A stretch of 64,000 nt of DNA from CAHJXG01 sp965277495 (GCA_965277495.1 OZ255824.1:2914001-2978000); one strand, 5' to 3'. Numbered from the stretch's first letter, positions 24,252-34,670 are shown. Translations and numbers: made by a program. Notes: generated by a model not told the origin, from the sequence alone.

Positions 24252-25751
24252 ATGGAGATTAAGCCGCTTATTGGCCTCCTGGGCGTGCTGATCGCTGCCC
24301 TGAACGTCGAATTCAACGACGGGGTGACCTCTGCGGCGCTGATTGACGTGCGAGGCGGACTCGGGATCAGTCACGATCCCGGCACCTGGCTCACCAGCCT
24401 GTTCGCGGTCGGTGAGGTGATTGGCATGAGCATGGCGACGTGGTGGGCGCTCACCGTCTCGATCAGGCGTTTCGCGCTGTTCGCCATCGCGCTTTGCTGC
24501 GTGGTCACGCTCTGCATCCCGCTGACGTCGGACCTGGTCCTGCTTTATGGCTTGCGGTTCATCCAGGGCGTTTCGGCCGGGTTCACCATCCCGCTGCTGC
24601 TGACGGTCGGGCTGCGGGTGCTGGCGCCGCCGATCCGGCTATACGGCCTGGCGCTGTATGCGCTGACGGCGACGTTCGGCCCCAGCATCTCCACCACCTT
24701 GGCGGCCCTGTGGACCGACGCGGTGGGCTGGCAATTCGTGTTCTGGGAAGACCTGCCGCTATGCGCGGTTGCCGCCTTGCTGGTCTGGTACGGCGTCGAG
24801 CAGGACCCGCCGAAATACGAACGGCTGCGGCTATTCGACTGGCGTGGCGCGCTTCTGGTCGCCATCGGCTTCGGCGCACTGGTGACAATGCTGGAGCAGG
24901 GCGACCGCTATGACTGGTTCAATTCCCCGATGATCTGTGTCTTGGCCTTGGTCAGCGTCGTGGCGCTCCCATTGCTGGTCGTCAACGAACTATACCACGA
25001 GTTGCCGCTGTATAAATTCTCTTTGCTGAAAGAACGTAATTTCTCCTATTCGCTGATCGCCTTGTTCATCTTCTTGCTGCTCGGTTTGTCGGCAGGCACC
25101 ATCCCGCTCCAGTTCTTGCAGGAGGTTCAGGGTTATCGGCCGAGCCAGTCCTACATCGTCACCCTCGTGGTCGCCGTAGGGCAGTTCGTCATGCTCCCAG
25201 CCGTGGCGTTCCTGTTGAACTTCGAGCGGGTGGACGCGCGCGTCGTGAGCTTCATCGGCATGGCGTGCATCCTGATGTCCTGCCTCGGCAACACGCTGCT
25301 CACGTCCGTCGTGGACGGCGGGGGCTTCTTGCTCTGGCAGGCACTTCAGCTCGTTGGGCAGCCGATGGTCGTGTTGCCGCTGCTGATGATTTCCACCAAC
25401 ACGATCAAGAACCCGGCGAACGGGCCGTTCGCTTCCACCCTGGTCAACACCATGCGCACGGTCGCCGAGCCGGTGGGGGTATGGCTGATGCAACTGATTA
25501 TGCATTGGCGCGGCGCCCTGCATTACAACGACATCGTCGACCAATCCGGGCTGGGATCGTTCAGCGCGCTGCAGCATCACTCGAAGGCCGCCCTGGCGTT
25601 GTTCTCGCAGGCGGTCCAGACCCAGTCGACCGTCATGGCGCTCAGCGACGCATACTTCATCATCGCGGCGCTCACCGTCGTCTTGATGGTCGTGCTGCTG
25701 GTGCTGCCGGTGCGCACCTACCCGCCCCGCATCGCGTTGGCCAAGAACTGA
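24252..25751 (+). CDS. DHA2-family (EmrB-like) major facilitator efflux pump
   Basis: This 499-residue protein has about 14 hydrophobic segments, the DHA2 number. 'VEFNDGVTSAALIDVRGGLGISHDPGTWLTSLFAVGEVIGM' corresponds to helix 1-2 of EmrB-like drug pumps, and 'YGLRFIQGVSAGFTIPLLL' matches the family motif in helix 4-5. Such pumps use proton-motive force and need an EmrA-type adaptor, which follows 12 bases later. Start 24252 (MEIKPLIGLLG) was chosen because the first helix begins there; TTG 24195 is an upstream alternative. Confidence 0.88.
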   Translation: MEIKPLIGLLGVLIAALNVEFNDGVTSAALIDVRGGLGISHDPGTWLTSLFAVGEVIGMSMATWWALTVSIRRFALFAIALCCVVTLCIPLTSDLVLLYGLRFIQGVSAGFTIPLLLTVGLRVLAPPIRLYGLALYALTATFGPSISTTLAALWTDAVGWQFVFWEDLPLCAVAALLVWYGVEQDPPKYERLRLFDWRGALLVAIGFGALVTMLEQGDRYDWFNSPMICVLALVSVVALPLLVVNELYHELPLYKFSLLKERNFSYSLIALFIFLLLGLSAGTIPLQFLQEVQGYRPSQSYIVTLVVAVGQFVMLPAVAFLLNFERVDARVVSFIGMACILMSCLGNTLLTSVVDGGGFLLWQALQLVGQPMVVLPLLMISTNTIKNPANGPFASTLVNTMRTVAEPVGVWLMQLIMHWRGALHYNDIVDQSGLGSFSALQHHSKAALALFSQAVQTQSTVMALSDAYFIIAALTVVLMVVLLVLPVRTYPPRIALAKN

Positions 25752-25763
25752 CGGACATAGAAA

Positions 25764-26960
25764 ATGGCAGCCGCAAGCGACGAAGCCAAGGACAAGGACG
25801 ACAAGGACCAGCCCAAGAAGGGCGGTTCCGAGGAAAAGCAGCAAGCCAAGGGCAAGGACGACGGCAAGGACGACGGCAAGCCGGGCAAGCGCAAGCCGAT
25901 CTGGCCGTGGATCGTCGCCGGCGTGGTCGGCGTGGGTTTCGTGGCCGTGGTGTTGGCGATCATCTACGTGCCGCGTCCCAATGTTTACACGGACGACGCC
26001 TACGTGACCGCGCACTACGCGACGATCGCGCCGCAAGTCTCGGGCAAGATCACCTCCGTCGACGTCGAAGACAACCAGCCGGTGCGCGCCGGCCAGGTGC
26101 TCGTGACGGTCGACGACCGCGACTACCTTGCGGCGCTGGCCAACGCCGAGGCGGTGCTGGAGCGCGACCGGGCGCAATTGAGCGACGCATCGGCCTCCAT
26201 CGAACGGCAGCCGGCGGTGATCGGCCAGTCGCAGGCGCAGGTGCCGTCCGCGACGGCGCAGCTCGCTTTCGCCCTGGCCAACCAAAAGCGTTACCGCAAC
26301 CTCTCCGCGACCGGGGCAGGCACGGTGCAGGAGCGCCAGCAGGCGGATCAGGCGGTGCAGCAGGCGCAGGCGGCGATCGACCAGGCGAAAGCGGCGACCG
26401 AGGCGGGAAAGCGCCAGATACCGATCTTGGAGGCGCAGCGCGCCGCCGCCGCCGCCACGGTGAAGTCCGACGAGGCGCAGGTGGCGCAGGCCAGGCTCAA
26501 TTTGTCATACACCCGCATCATTGCGCCGTTGGACGGCATGGTGGCCCAGCGCACCGTGCAGGTCGGCAACTACGTCGGCCCCGGCGTGGCGCTCATGGCC
26601 GTGGTTCCGCTCGACCGGGCTTACATCGAGGCAAACTACCGCGAGGAAGCATTGCGGCACATGCTCCCGGGGCAGCACGTGCGCATCCACGTCGACGCCT
26701 ACAACATCATGCTGGACGGCGTCGTCGACAGCTTGCCCCCGGCCTCGGGCGCGGCATTCGGGGCGATCCAGCCGAACAACGCGACCGGCAACTTCACCAA
26801 GATCGTGCAGCGCCTGCCAGTGAAGATCGTGGTGACGCCGGGCCAGGACGAGGCGAAGCTGCTGCGCCTCGGCCTGTCGGTGGAAACGACGGTCGACACC
26901 GGGCTGGCGAACGTAAGGGGCGAGCAGCGCAATGACCCGGCGCGCATATCGGCGCGCTGA
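25764..26960 (+). CDS. EmrA-like HlyD-family adaptor
   Basis: The 398-residue adaptor has an unusual 48-residue N-terminus made almost only of Lys, Asp, Gly and Glu. A membrane span (about residues 49-70), the lipoyl half-motif 'VYTDDAYVTAHYATIAPQVSGKITSVDVEDNQPVRAGQVLVTVDDRDY', a coiled-coil region and 'LSYTRIIAPLDGMVAQRTVQVGNYV' follow. It connects the EmrB-like pump to the outer-membrane factor encoded next. The charged cytoplasmic tail is longer than in typical EmrA proteins. Confidence 0.9.
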   Translation: MAAASDEAKDKDDKDQPKKGGSEEKQQAKGKDDGKDDGKPGKRKPIWPWIVAGVVGVGFVAVVLAIIYVPRPNVYTDDAYVTAHYATIAPQVSGKITSVDVEDNQPVRAGQVLVTVDDRDYLAALANAEAVLERDRAQLSDASASIERQPAVIGQSQAQVPSATAQLAFALANQKRYRNLSATGAGTVQERQQADQAVQQAQAAIDQAKAATEAGKRQIPILEAQRAAAAATVKSDEAQVAQARLNLSYTRIIAPLDGMVAQRTVQVGNYVGPGVALMAVVPLDRAYIEANYREEALRHMLPGQHVRIHVDAYNIMLDGVVDSLPPASGAAFGAIQPNNATGNFTKIVQRLPVKIVVTPGQDEAKLLRLGLSVETTVDTGLANVRGEQRNDPARISAR

Positions 26961-26963
26961 GCG

Positions 26964-28439
26964 ATGACGGTGCGCAGGCAACGCGCTGCTCGGCGGCGGA
27001 CGGCGCCGATGGCCGCATCCATCATGCTCGCCGGCTTCCTCGCCGGCTGCACGGTCGGGCCGGACTTCCATCCTCCGGTGGTGGACGCGCCAGGCGCCTA
27101 CGGGGCGGAACCGCTGGATGTGCCGAGCGTCACCGTTTCCAGCGAGGTCGACAACCATTGGTGGCGGAGCTTCAACGACCCAGAACTGTCGTCGCTGGTG
27201 GAGCGGCTGACGCGGCAAAACCTCGATTTGAAGACGGGGTTGGAACGGATTTTCCAGGGCCGGGCGCAGCGCCAGGTTACGGCTTCACAGGGTTTGCCGC
27301 ACATCAACGGCCAGGCTTCGTATTCCCGCAACCGCCAGAGCCCGACCGGCATTATTTCGCTGGAGACGCCCGCGCCGGGCGCGCCATTGGAATACGACCT
27401 GTTCCAGGAGGGGCTGTCCTCATCCTGGGAGCTGGACCTGTTCGGCCGGGTTCGCCGGGGCGTGGAGGCGGCCGACGCGGATGTAATGGCCTCGGTGGAG
27501 AACCGGCGCGGCGTTGCCCTGTCGGCGATCTCCGACCTGGCGCAAGACTATATGCAGTTGCGTGGCGCACAGGCGCGGCTGGCCATCACGGAACGCAACG
27601 CCCAATTGGCGGCGGACAATCTGCGGCTGGTGAAGAACCGCTTTGCCAACGGCGTCGCCACGACGCTCGATATGGCGCAGGCGCAGGGGCAGCTATCGAC
27701 CATCGCTGCCACCGTGCCGCCGCTTCGCACCCAGGTGGCGCAACTAATCAACGCCATGGGCCTGCTCCTGGGCGAGCTGCCCCGCGCGTTGCAACCGGAG
27801 CTGCAAACTCCAGTCGCCCAGCCCGGCGTGCCGCCGAGCGTGCCGATCGGCCTGCCCGGCGCCCTGGTGCGGCGTCGTCCCGACGTTCGGCAGGCGGAGG
27901 CCAACCTGCACGCCGCCACCGCGCAGACGGGGGTGGCGGTGGCCAATTTCTACCCTGACATCAAGCTGACCGGCAGCTTCGACCTCGAGAGCCTGCGGTT
28001 CAAGGACGCCTTCAACCTGTACTCCAGCATGTTCCAGGTCGGGCCGTCGATTTCCATCCCGATCTTCCAGGGCGGCCAACTGCGCGGCACGCTGCGCTTG
28101 CGGGAGTCGCAGCAGCGGCAGGCGGCGATCAGCTTCCAGCAAACGGTGCTGCAGGCCTATCAGGAGGTGGACAACGCCCTGACGGCCTATGCCCAGGCGC
28201 AGCGCCAGAAGCTACAGGTGGCGGAGTCCGTGAAGCAAAACGAAATCGCCCTCAGCGCCGCGCGGCAACGCTATGCGATGGGCGCCATCGACTTCTTGAA
28301 TGTCATCTCCACGCAGGCGCAACTGCTGCAAAGCCAGAGCGACCTGGCGAACATCAACACCCAAATCGCCACCGATCTGGTCGCGTTGTACCGGTCCCTT
28401 GGCGGAGGCTGGGAGATTGCGGACACGGCCGGCAACTGA
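26964..28439 (+). CDS. NodT-family outer-membrane efflux lipoprotein
   Basis: This 491-residue channel protein has a lipoprotein signal 'SIMLAGFLAGCTVGPDFHPP' (lipid-attached Cys about residue 29). The NodT-type opening 'WWRSFNDPELSSLVERLTRQNLDLKTGLERIFQGRAQRQ' and two OMF repeats follow. It starts three bases after the adaptor gene and should form the outer-membrane part of the second tripartite pump. Confidence 0.92.
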   Translation: MTVRRQRAARRRTAPMAASIMLAGFLAGCTVGPDFHPPVVDAPGAYGAEPLDVPSVTVSSEVDNHWWRSFNDPELSSLVERLTRQNLDLKTGLERIFQGRAQRQVTASQGLPHINGQASYSRNRQSPTGIISLETPAPGAPLEYDLFQEGLSSSWELDLFGRVRRGVEAADADVMASVENRRGVALSAISDLAQDYMQLRGAQARLAITERNAQLAADNLRLVKNRFANGVATTLDMAQAQGQLSTIAATVPPLRTQVAQLINAMGLLLGELPRALQPELQTPVAQPGVPPSVPIGLPGALVRRRPDVRQAEANLHAATAQTGVAVANFYPDIKLTGSFDLESLRFKDAFNLYSSMFQVGPSISIPIFQGGQLRGTLRLRESQQRQAAISFQQTVLQAYQEVDNALTAYAQAQRQKLQVAESVKQNEIALSAARQRYAMGAIDFLNVISTQAQLLQSQSDLANINTQIATDLVALYRSLGGGWEIADTAGN

Positions 28440-28494
28440 TGGCTCCGCCGTGGGGACGGGCAAGCGGTGGCAGCGGGCTTTTGCCGCGGCAAAG

Positions 28495-28510
28495 CAGCAA
28501 GATCGCAATA
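28495..28510 (+). repeat. Recurrent 16-base intergenic motif, copy 4
   Basis: CAGCAAGATCGCAATA differs at one base from the consensus and lies 90 bases before the isochorismatase start, in the same orientation. Confidence 0.55.
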
Positions 28511-28600
28511 CGCCCCATCCCCGGATCGGCGTTTCATCCGACGAGCCGGGATGGAAGCGGGCGGCTTCACGATCGGCGTAACCCGGATGAGGTGGCTTCG

Positions 28601-29221
28601 ATGGCTAGTCAATTCCAACCAGAAACAGCGGCTCTCCTGCTTATAGACCATCAGGTCGGCGTGATGCAGATGATCAAGACGCTTGACGTCGCCGACGTGA
28701 AGCGGCTGACGGTCGCCCTGGCCAAAGCGGCCAAGGCGCTCAAGATGCCGATCATCCTCACGACCAGCGTCGAGACCGCGTTCCAGCAGCCGATCTTCAA
28801 GGAACTTGCGGAGGCGCTGCCCGACGAGTACGCGGCCCGGATCAAGCGTAAGGGCATCGTCAACGCCTGGACCGACCCTAATTTCCGGGCGGCGGTCGAA
28901 AAGACGGGCCGCAAGCAGCTCATCATGGGCGCGGTCACGACGGACATCTGCCTGGTTTATCCCGCGATCAGCGCGGTCGAGGCGGGTTACGAGGTGCAGG
29001 CCGTCATCGACATCTCGGGCTCGCCCACCCCAATCGGCGAGGAGATGGCGCGGCGGCGGATGGAGGCGGCCGGCGTGCAGTTGACGGCCACCAGCACGCT
29101 TATCGCCGAGCTCGCGCAGGACTGGTCGACCCCGGAAGGCCAGCAACTCGGGAAGATCATGGCGGCTTCCGTCAACCCGCCGGTCCGGCAGCTTGCCCCG
29201 AGCGAGGCCGCGCCGGTGTAA
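28601..29221 (+). CDS. Isochorismatase-family cysteine hydrolase (YcaC-like)
   Basis: The 206-residue protein has the catalytic triad pattern of the family: Asp in 'ALLLIDHQVGVMQ', Lys in 'RIKRKGIVNAW', and the nucleophilic Cys in 'MGAVTTDICLVYPAISAVEAGYEVQAVID'. The length and 'TSTLIAELAQDW' ending resemble YcaC-type hydrolases, whose substrates are poorly known. It follows the second efflux operon after a 160-base gap that contains motif copy 4, so it likely has its own promoter. Confidence 0.86.
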   Translation: MASQFQPETAALLLIDHQVGVMQMIKTLDVADVKRLTVALAKAAKALKMPIILTTSVETAFQQPIFKELAEALPDEYAARIKRKGIVNAWTDPNFRAAVEKTGRKQLIMGAVTTDICLVYPAISAVEAGYEVQAVIDISGSPTPIGEEMARRRMEAAGVQLTATSTLIAELAQDWSTPEGQQLGKIMAASVNPPVRQLAPSEAAPV

Positions 29222-29236
29222 TCTCGGGATACGCGT

Positions 29237-29266
29237 AGGCCGCCGCAGCCAGTTTTGCGGCGGCCT
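29237..29266. terminator. Intrinsic terminator between convergent genes
   Basis: The stem AGGCCGCCGC (29237-29246) and GCGGCGGCCT (29257-29266) are perfect complements around a 10-base loop, followed by GAAACGTCTTATTT. It lies between the isochorismatase gene and the convergent dehydrogenase gene and can serve both. Confidence 0.75.
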
Positions 29267-29278
29267 GAAACGTCTTAT

Positions 29279-30283
29279 TTAAAAGGGGGTGCGCCTCGCG
29301 CACTCCCTTAGCCGCGTCGCATGTTCCGCATTCACCGCGCCCGCTGGCACACGGCGCTGCGCCAATCTCCCGACCTGGCACACCGTGTCCAGTGCCTGGT
29401 GTTCGGCCGCTTCGGGAGTCGATCCGCCGATGTGCGGCGTCGCGATCACATCGGGGCGGGCGGCCAGGGCTGGCGTCGGCTTCTGGTCCGGCGCGCGGCC
29501 CACGTCCATCGCTGCGCCGCCTAGGCGTCCGGCGTCCAACGCATCGCGCAGCGCCGCCTCGTCCACCAGGCCGCCGCGGGACAGGTTGATGAAGAACGCG
29601 CCGCGCTTCATGCGGGCGAAGGCGGCGGCATCCAGCAGGTTTTCTGTCCCGGCCGTGGCCGGCGCAAGGCAGACCACGAAATCCGCCCCGCCCAGCAGCG
29701 TCGCGAGCGGGACATGGCGCAGCGCCGGATCCATGATCTCGGCATAGGGGTCCGCCACCAGCACGCGCATGCCGAGCGCCACGGCGACCGGCGCCAGGCT
29801 GCGGCCGATCGCGCCATACCCGATGATCCCAACCGTCGCGCCGGCGAGCTGACGCCCTTGGCGCGGCGCCGGGTCGGCGCCCGCGCGGTAGTCCAGGACC
29901 GCACGCGATACGCCGCGGGCCAGGTCCACCATGAACCCGACCGCAAGCTCCGTCACCGCCGCCACGAACCCCGGCGTCGCGCGCGTCACCAGCACGCCGT
30001 GGCTGGACGCCGCCGCCACGTCGATCGTGCTGATGTCGACCGCGACCCGGCACACCGCGACCAGTTTCGGCAATGCCGCGAACACCGGCGCGCCGACCGG
30101 CACCGTCCGGTCCGCCACGATGACATCGGCGTCGCCGGCGGCTGCGATCAGCGCGTCCGGGTCGTCCAGCGTGCGGCCATGCGGGTTGAGGCGTACGTCC
30201 CCATGCTGGCCCAGCAGGGCCAAGGCGCGGTCGCCGTAGTAGTTCGCCAGCATGTGCGGCGTGTGGGTTAGCAGGATGCGCAA
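29279..30283 (-). CDS. D-isomer-specific 2-hydroxyacid dehydrogenase
   Basis: This 334-residue NAD(P)-dependent enzyme interconverts 2-hydroxy and 2-oxo acids. The NAD-binding motif 'GATVGIIGYGAIGRSLAPVAVALGM' is near residue 145. The catalytic Arg lies in 'INLSRGGLVDEAAL' (about 232), and Glu and His in 'ATPHIGGSTPEAAEHQAL'. The start is a TTG at 30283 (RILLTHTPHMLANYYGD), fitting the family's opening; the next ATG, at 30253, would remove the first ten residues. The specific acid is not evident. Confidence 0.87.
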   Translation of the reverse strand: MRILLTHTPHMLANYYGDRALALLGQHGDVRLNPHGRTLDDPDALIAAAGDADVIVADRTVPVGAPVFAALPKLVAVCRVAVDISTIDVAAASSHGVLVTRATPGFVAAVTELAVGFMVDLARGVSRAVLDYRAGADPAPRQGRQLAGATVGIIGYGAIGRSLAPVAVALGMRVLVADPYAEIMDPALRHVPLATLLGGADFVVCLAPATAGTENLLDAAAFARMKRGAFFINLSRGGLVDEAALRDALDAGRLGGAAMDVGRAPDQKPTPALAARPDVIATPHIGGSTPEAAEHQALDTVCQVGRLAQRRVPAGAVNAEHATRLRECARRTPF

Positions 30284-30360
30284 TATACGTAACCAAACGA
30301 CAGGCCGACACCCCGGTTGCTTGCACGCCACCCGCGCCCTAGGGTCGTCACGCGCAACAA

Positions 30361-30555
30361 AAAACCGGCATCAAGCAAATCAGCGGCCCGCCGCTCGGGC
30401 TTGGGCTATATGGCGCGTGCCTGATCGGCGGGGTGTCGATCGAGGTGACGGTCAAGCCGATACTGGCCTATCTCTCGCTGCTGCTCGCCTGCCTGCTGGT
30501 GATCGCGTTCGTGCCGGGCCTGGCGCTATGGCTGCCGCATGCGATGGGGCATTAG
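30361..30555 (+). pseudogene. C-terminal remnant of a TRAP transporter large permease (DctM)
   Basis: An open stretch with no start codon context reads '...QISGPPLGLGLYGACLIGG' then 'ILAYLSLLLACLLVIAFVPGLALWLPHAMGH' and stop. This resembles the last about 60 residues of DctM-type permeases: the 'PP-x-GL-x-L' loop, the last membrane helix and the 'LSLWLP' end. Nothing upstream encodes the other about 370 residues, so it is a decayed fragment. Its stop overlaps the end of the minus-strand MBL gene. Confidence 0.6.
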
Positions 30556-31424
30556 CGATAGGCGCTGCCGTCCTCCGCACGTTGCGGGGCATCGACGTAG
30601 CGTCCATGCTCCGGCACCGCGAGCCGGTCGAAGTCCCGCGCCAGCATGTGCAGCGCCTCCCGCATCGCGGCGCCCCGCATGGCCCGTCCGTGGCCGGTGA
30701 CCACCAGTTCCGGCTCGAGTTGCGCCAGGCGCATGACCGATGAGCGGGCGGCCTGCCAGTCATGGGTGAAGTACTTGGGCGGGCCGTGCAGCTCCGGCTC
30801 CTGCGTGACGGCGGCGTAGGCGGATTCCTGCGCCGTGGTGACGAAGGCGTCGGCTGCGATCAGGCTGCGCTCGGCGTCGTGCCACAACGCGACCTGGCCG
30901 ACCGAGTGGCCCGGCACGTGCACCCAGCGCCAGCCCGGCATCCCCGGCACGCTGCCGTCCGCGGGCAGGGGGTGCAGCCGCTCCTTGACGTCGACGGGGC
31001 TGCGGGGGAACAGCGGCGACAATAGCGCCGTGAGGCCGCCACCGACCGTCGGATCGGGCGGCGGATACGACGCGCTGCCATCGAGGTACGGCATCTCCAA
31101 TGGATGCGCATAGACCGGCACGTCCCAGCCGCGGGCCAGGTCCTCCAGCGTGCCGACATGGTCGAAGTGCCCATGCGTCAGCACGATGGCGGCGGGGGGC
31201 ACGTCGGCGCCGAAGCGCTCGGCCGCCGCGCGCCGGATGCGCCCGGCCATGCCGATGACGCCGGTGTCGATCAGCACCCAGCCGGGCGCGCCGGGCTTGC
31301 CGTAGAGGACGGCGTTGACGATGGCGAGCCGCAGGTATGCGAGGTCCGGCGCGACCTCGACGGTGCCGTCGTCCCGGGACTCGCCGGTGATGTCGGATTG
31401 GCTCATCGGTATCTGCTGGGCCAT
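30552..31424 (-). CDS. MBL-fold metallo-hydrolase
   Basis: The 290-residue protein has the zinc-binding motif THGHFDHVG (HxHxDH) about residue 95, a later ligand His in 'VHVPGHSVGQVALW' and a ligand Asp in 'LIAADAFVTT'. The family includes glyoxalase II, lactonases and quinolone-type hydrolases; the specific substrate is unknown. Start 31424 (MAQQIPMSQSD) has an AGGA ribosome site; the frame is open upstream but unlike protein. It faces a toxin-antitoxin pair. Confidence 0.86.
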   Translation of the reverse strand: MAQQIPMSQSDITGESRDDGTVEVAPDLAYLRLAIVNAVLYGKPGAPGWVLIDTGVIGMAGRIRRAAAERFGADVPPAAIVLTHGHFDHVGTLEDLARGWDVPVYAHPLEMPYLDGSASYPPPDPTVGGGLTALLSPLFPRSPVDVKERLHPLPADGSVPGMPGWRWVHVPGHSVGQVALWHDAERSLIAADAFVTTAQESAYAAVTQEPELHGPPKYFTHDWQAARSSVMRLAQLEPELVVTGHGRAMRGAAMREALHMLARDFDRLAVPEHGRYVDAPQRAEDGSAYR

Positions 31425-31597
31425 GGCTTTTCCTTTGTATTTGCAGTCGTCAACGCGATGGCGGGGGAAATGCCGCGAGTGCGGGTGCAAACAACGTCGT
31501 GAGACGCGAGGGCGCAGCAAGGTGAACTTCTTTCGTCGATCTTGAAACCTCCGACGACACGTGGCATGTTGAGAACGACAGTTGTCCAAGAGCTATT

Positions 31598-32083
31598 ATG
31601 ACCGACTTAACCACACGCGGCACGGCCCCGGCGACCGCCACGGAGTTCCAGCAGGTCGCGGCTCTGCTGGGCGGCGCCGGAACCTTGCGGCATCGGCTGG
31701 CAACCCCGCTCGACGCCCATGAATTGCTGCTGCAAGGCTTGCCGGGAGAGGCTTTGACTCACCTGGTCGATGTCGTGGCAGCCCTCAAAAACAGCGCCAC
31801 GTTCGAGCGCGCCCTTGGCATGAGCCTTCGCACCCTGCAACGCCGGCGGGATGCCCCGGCAAAGCTGCTCAACCCCGAGCAAAGCGGCCGGACCTGGAAG
31901 TTTGCCGAGATCCTGACCAAGGCCACGGCCGTGCTCGGCTCCCAGGACGAGGCGGAGCAATGGCTCGAGCGGCCCGCCATCGGCCTGGAGCAGCGCCGTC
32001 CGATCGATCTGCTGGCGACGCCTGCCGGGGTGGAGATCGTCGAGACCTTCCTGAAGCGGCTCGAGTACGGCGTCTATGCATGA
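31598..32083 (+). CDS. Xre/MbcA/ParS-type antitoxin (DUF2384)
   Basis: This 161-residue protein has an N-terminal helical region with a helix-turn-helix-like segment ('FERALGMSLRTLQRRRDAPAKLLNPEQSGR') and a C-terminal toxin-binding domain ('AVLGSQDEAEQWLERPAIGLEQRRPIDLLATPAGVEIVETFLKRLEYGVYA'), the DUF2384 signature. Antitoxins of this class bind and neutralise the RES toxin and repress their own promoter. The toxin gene follows with an ATGA overlap. Confidence 0.92.
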   Translation: MTDLTTRGTAPATATEFQQVAALLGGAGTLRHRLATPLDAHELLLQGLPGEALTHLVDVVAALKNSATFERALGMSLRTLQRRRDAPAKLLNPEQSGRTWKFAEILTKATAVLGSQDEAEQWLERPAIGLEQRRPIDLLATPAGVEIVETFLKRLEYGVYA

Positions 32084-32601
32084 CGCCGCTGCCGCCGCCG
32101 TTGGGCGATGGCGGCCTGATGGCCTGGCGGCTGGACCACAAAGATTTCAGCACGGCCTGGGACAGCGGCGAAGGTGCATACCGGGTGGGCGGACGCTGGA
32201 ACAGCCGGGGCGTCCGCGCGGTGTATTGTTCGACGGACCCCGCCACTGCGATCCTTGAGGTCGCGGTCCACAAGGGTTTCAAAGCGCTCGATACGGTGCC
32301 GCACGTGCTGACGGCGATGGTCATTCCCGACCTTTCCGTCATCCACGTCGTGGACCCGGCGGCCATTCCGAACCCGAACTGGCTGCGGCTGGGCATTCCA
32401 GGGGCGGGACAGCAGGCGTTTGGGGACGAATTGCTCGGACGGCATCGGTTCGTCATGATCCCCAGCGCCGTATCGACCCATAGCTGGAACTTGGTCTTTG
32501 TCAGCGTGACGGCGGCTGATGCTTACACAGTCAAGCTGCAGCAAGCGTTCGCGCTGGATACGCGGCTGCATCCTCCGGCTTCACCGGTTGCAAATTCTTG
32601 A
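32080..32601 (+). CDS. RES-domain toxin
   Basis: The 173-residue RES protein has its conserved residues in place: Arg in 'GAYRVGGRWNSRGVRAVYCS', Glu in 'ATAILEVAVH' and Ser in 'IPSAVSTHSWNLVF'. Characterised RES toxins (MbcT, ParT and similar) attack NAD+ or ADP-ribosylate a target and stop growth. The start overlaps the antitoxin stop, the standard order for this module. Confidence 0.92.
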   Translation: MTPLPPPLGDGGLMAWRLDHKDFSTAWDSGEGAYRVGGRWNSRGVRAVYCSTDPATAILEVAVHKGFKALDTVPHVLTAMVIPDLSVIHVVDPAAIPNPNWLRLGIPGAGQQAFGDELLGRHRFVMIPSAVSTHSWNLVFVSVTAADAYTVKLQQAFALDTRLHPPASPVANS

Positions 32602-32690
32602 GCCTACCGGAGTCCGAACGTGCCGCTCCCCTCGTCGAACCCGTCGACGCCGGTGTCGACGGCATGGCGGCCACGCGGTAGGAACGCCCT

Positions 32691-32900
32691 ATGACCGACG
32701 CTCCCGCCGAGATCACCCCGGAGTTCCAGCGCGGTTGGGATGCAGCACTCCTCGCCGCACGCTATTGGCACGAGTCGCAAGCGAAGCAAACGTTGATCCA
32801 GGCAAGGCGCAGCCGGTTTCCGAAGAACCTGGAGCGGGAGGCGGAGGTCCATCAGAGGTCAGCCGAAATGATCGCCGTATTAAGCCCGGACGACGCTTGA
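32691..32900 (+). CDS. Small hypothetical protein
   Basis: This 69-residue product starts MTDAPAEITPEFQRGWDAALLAARYWHESQAKQ and is mostly helical and charged, with no signal or membrane segment. It begins 89 bases after the RES toxin; a weak AGGAA-like site precedes the ATG. I recognise no family; the regular amphipathic composition favours a real gene over chance. Confidence 0.5.
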   Translation: MTDAPAEITPEFQRGWDAALLAARYWHESQAKQTLIQARRSRFPKNLEREAEVHQRSAEMIAVLSPDDA

Positions 32901-33002
32901 CCATAGGTCCTTCGGCGGTTGTCATATGAACTGCCGCGAAGAACTCCAACGCTAAAGGGCCCTACAGGGTGCGTTTCGAAGCGACCGCCCCTCAAACACC
33001 CA

Positions 33003-34666
<1,664 letters not shown>

Positions 34667-34670
<4 letters not shown>

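Noticed and set aside
29276..29330. A second hairpin-like run (GGGGGTGCGCC...GCGCACTCCC) inside the end of the dehydrogenase gene
   Set aside because: It falls in coding sequence of the minus-strand dehydrogenase and overlaps its last codons. The better terminator is at 29237-29266.
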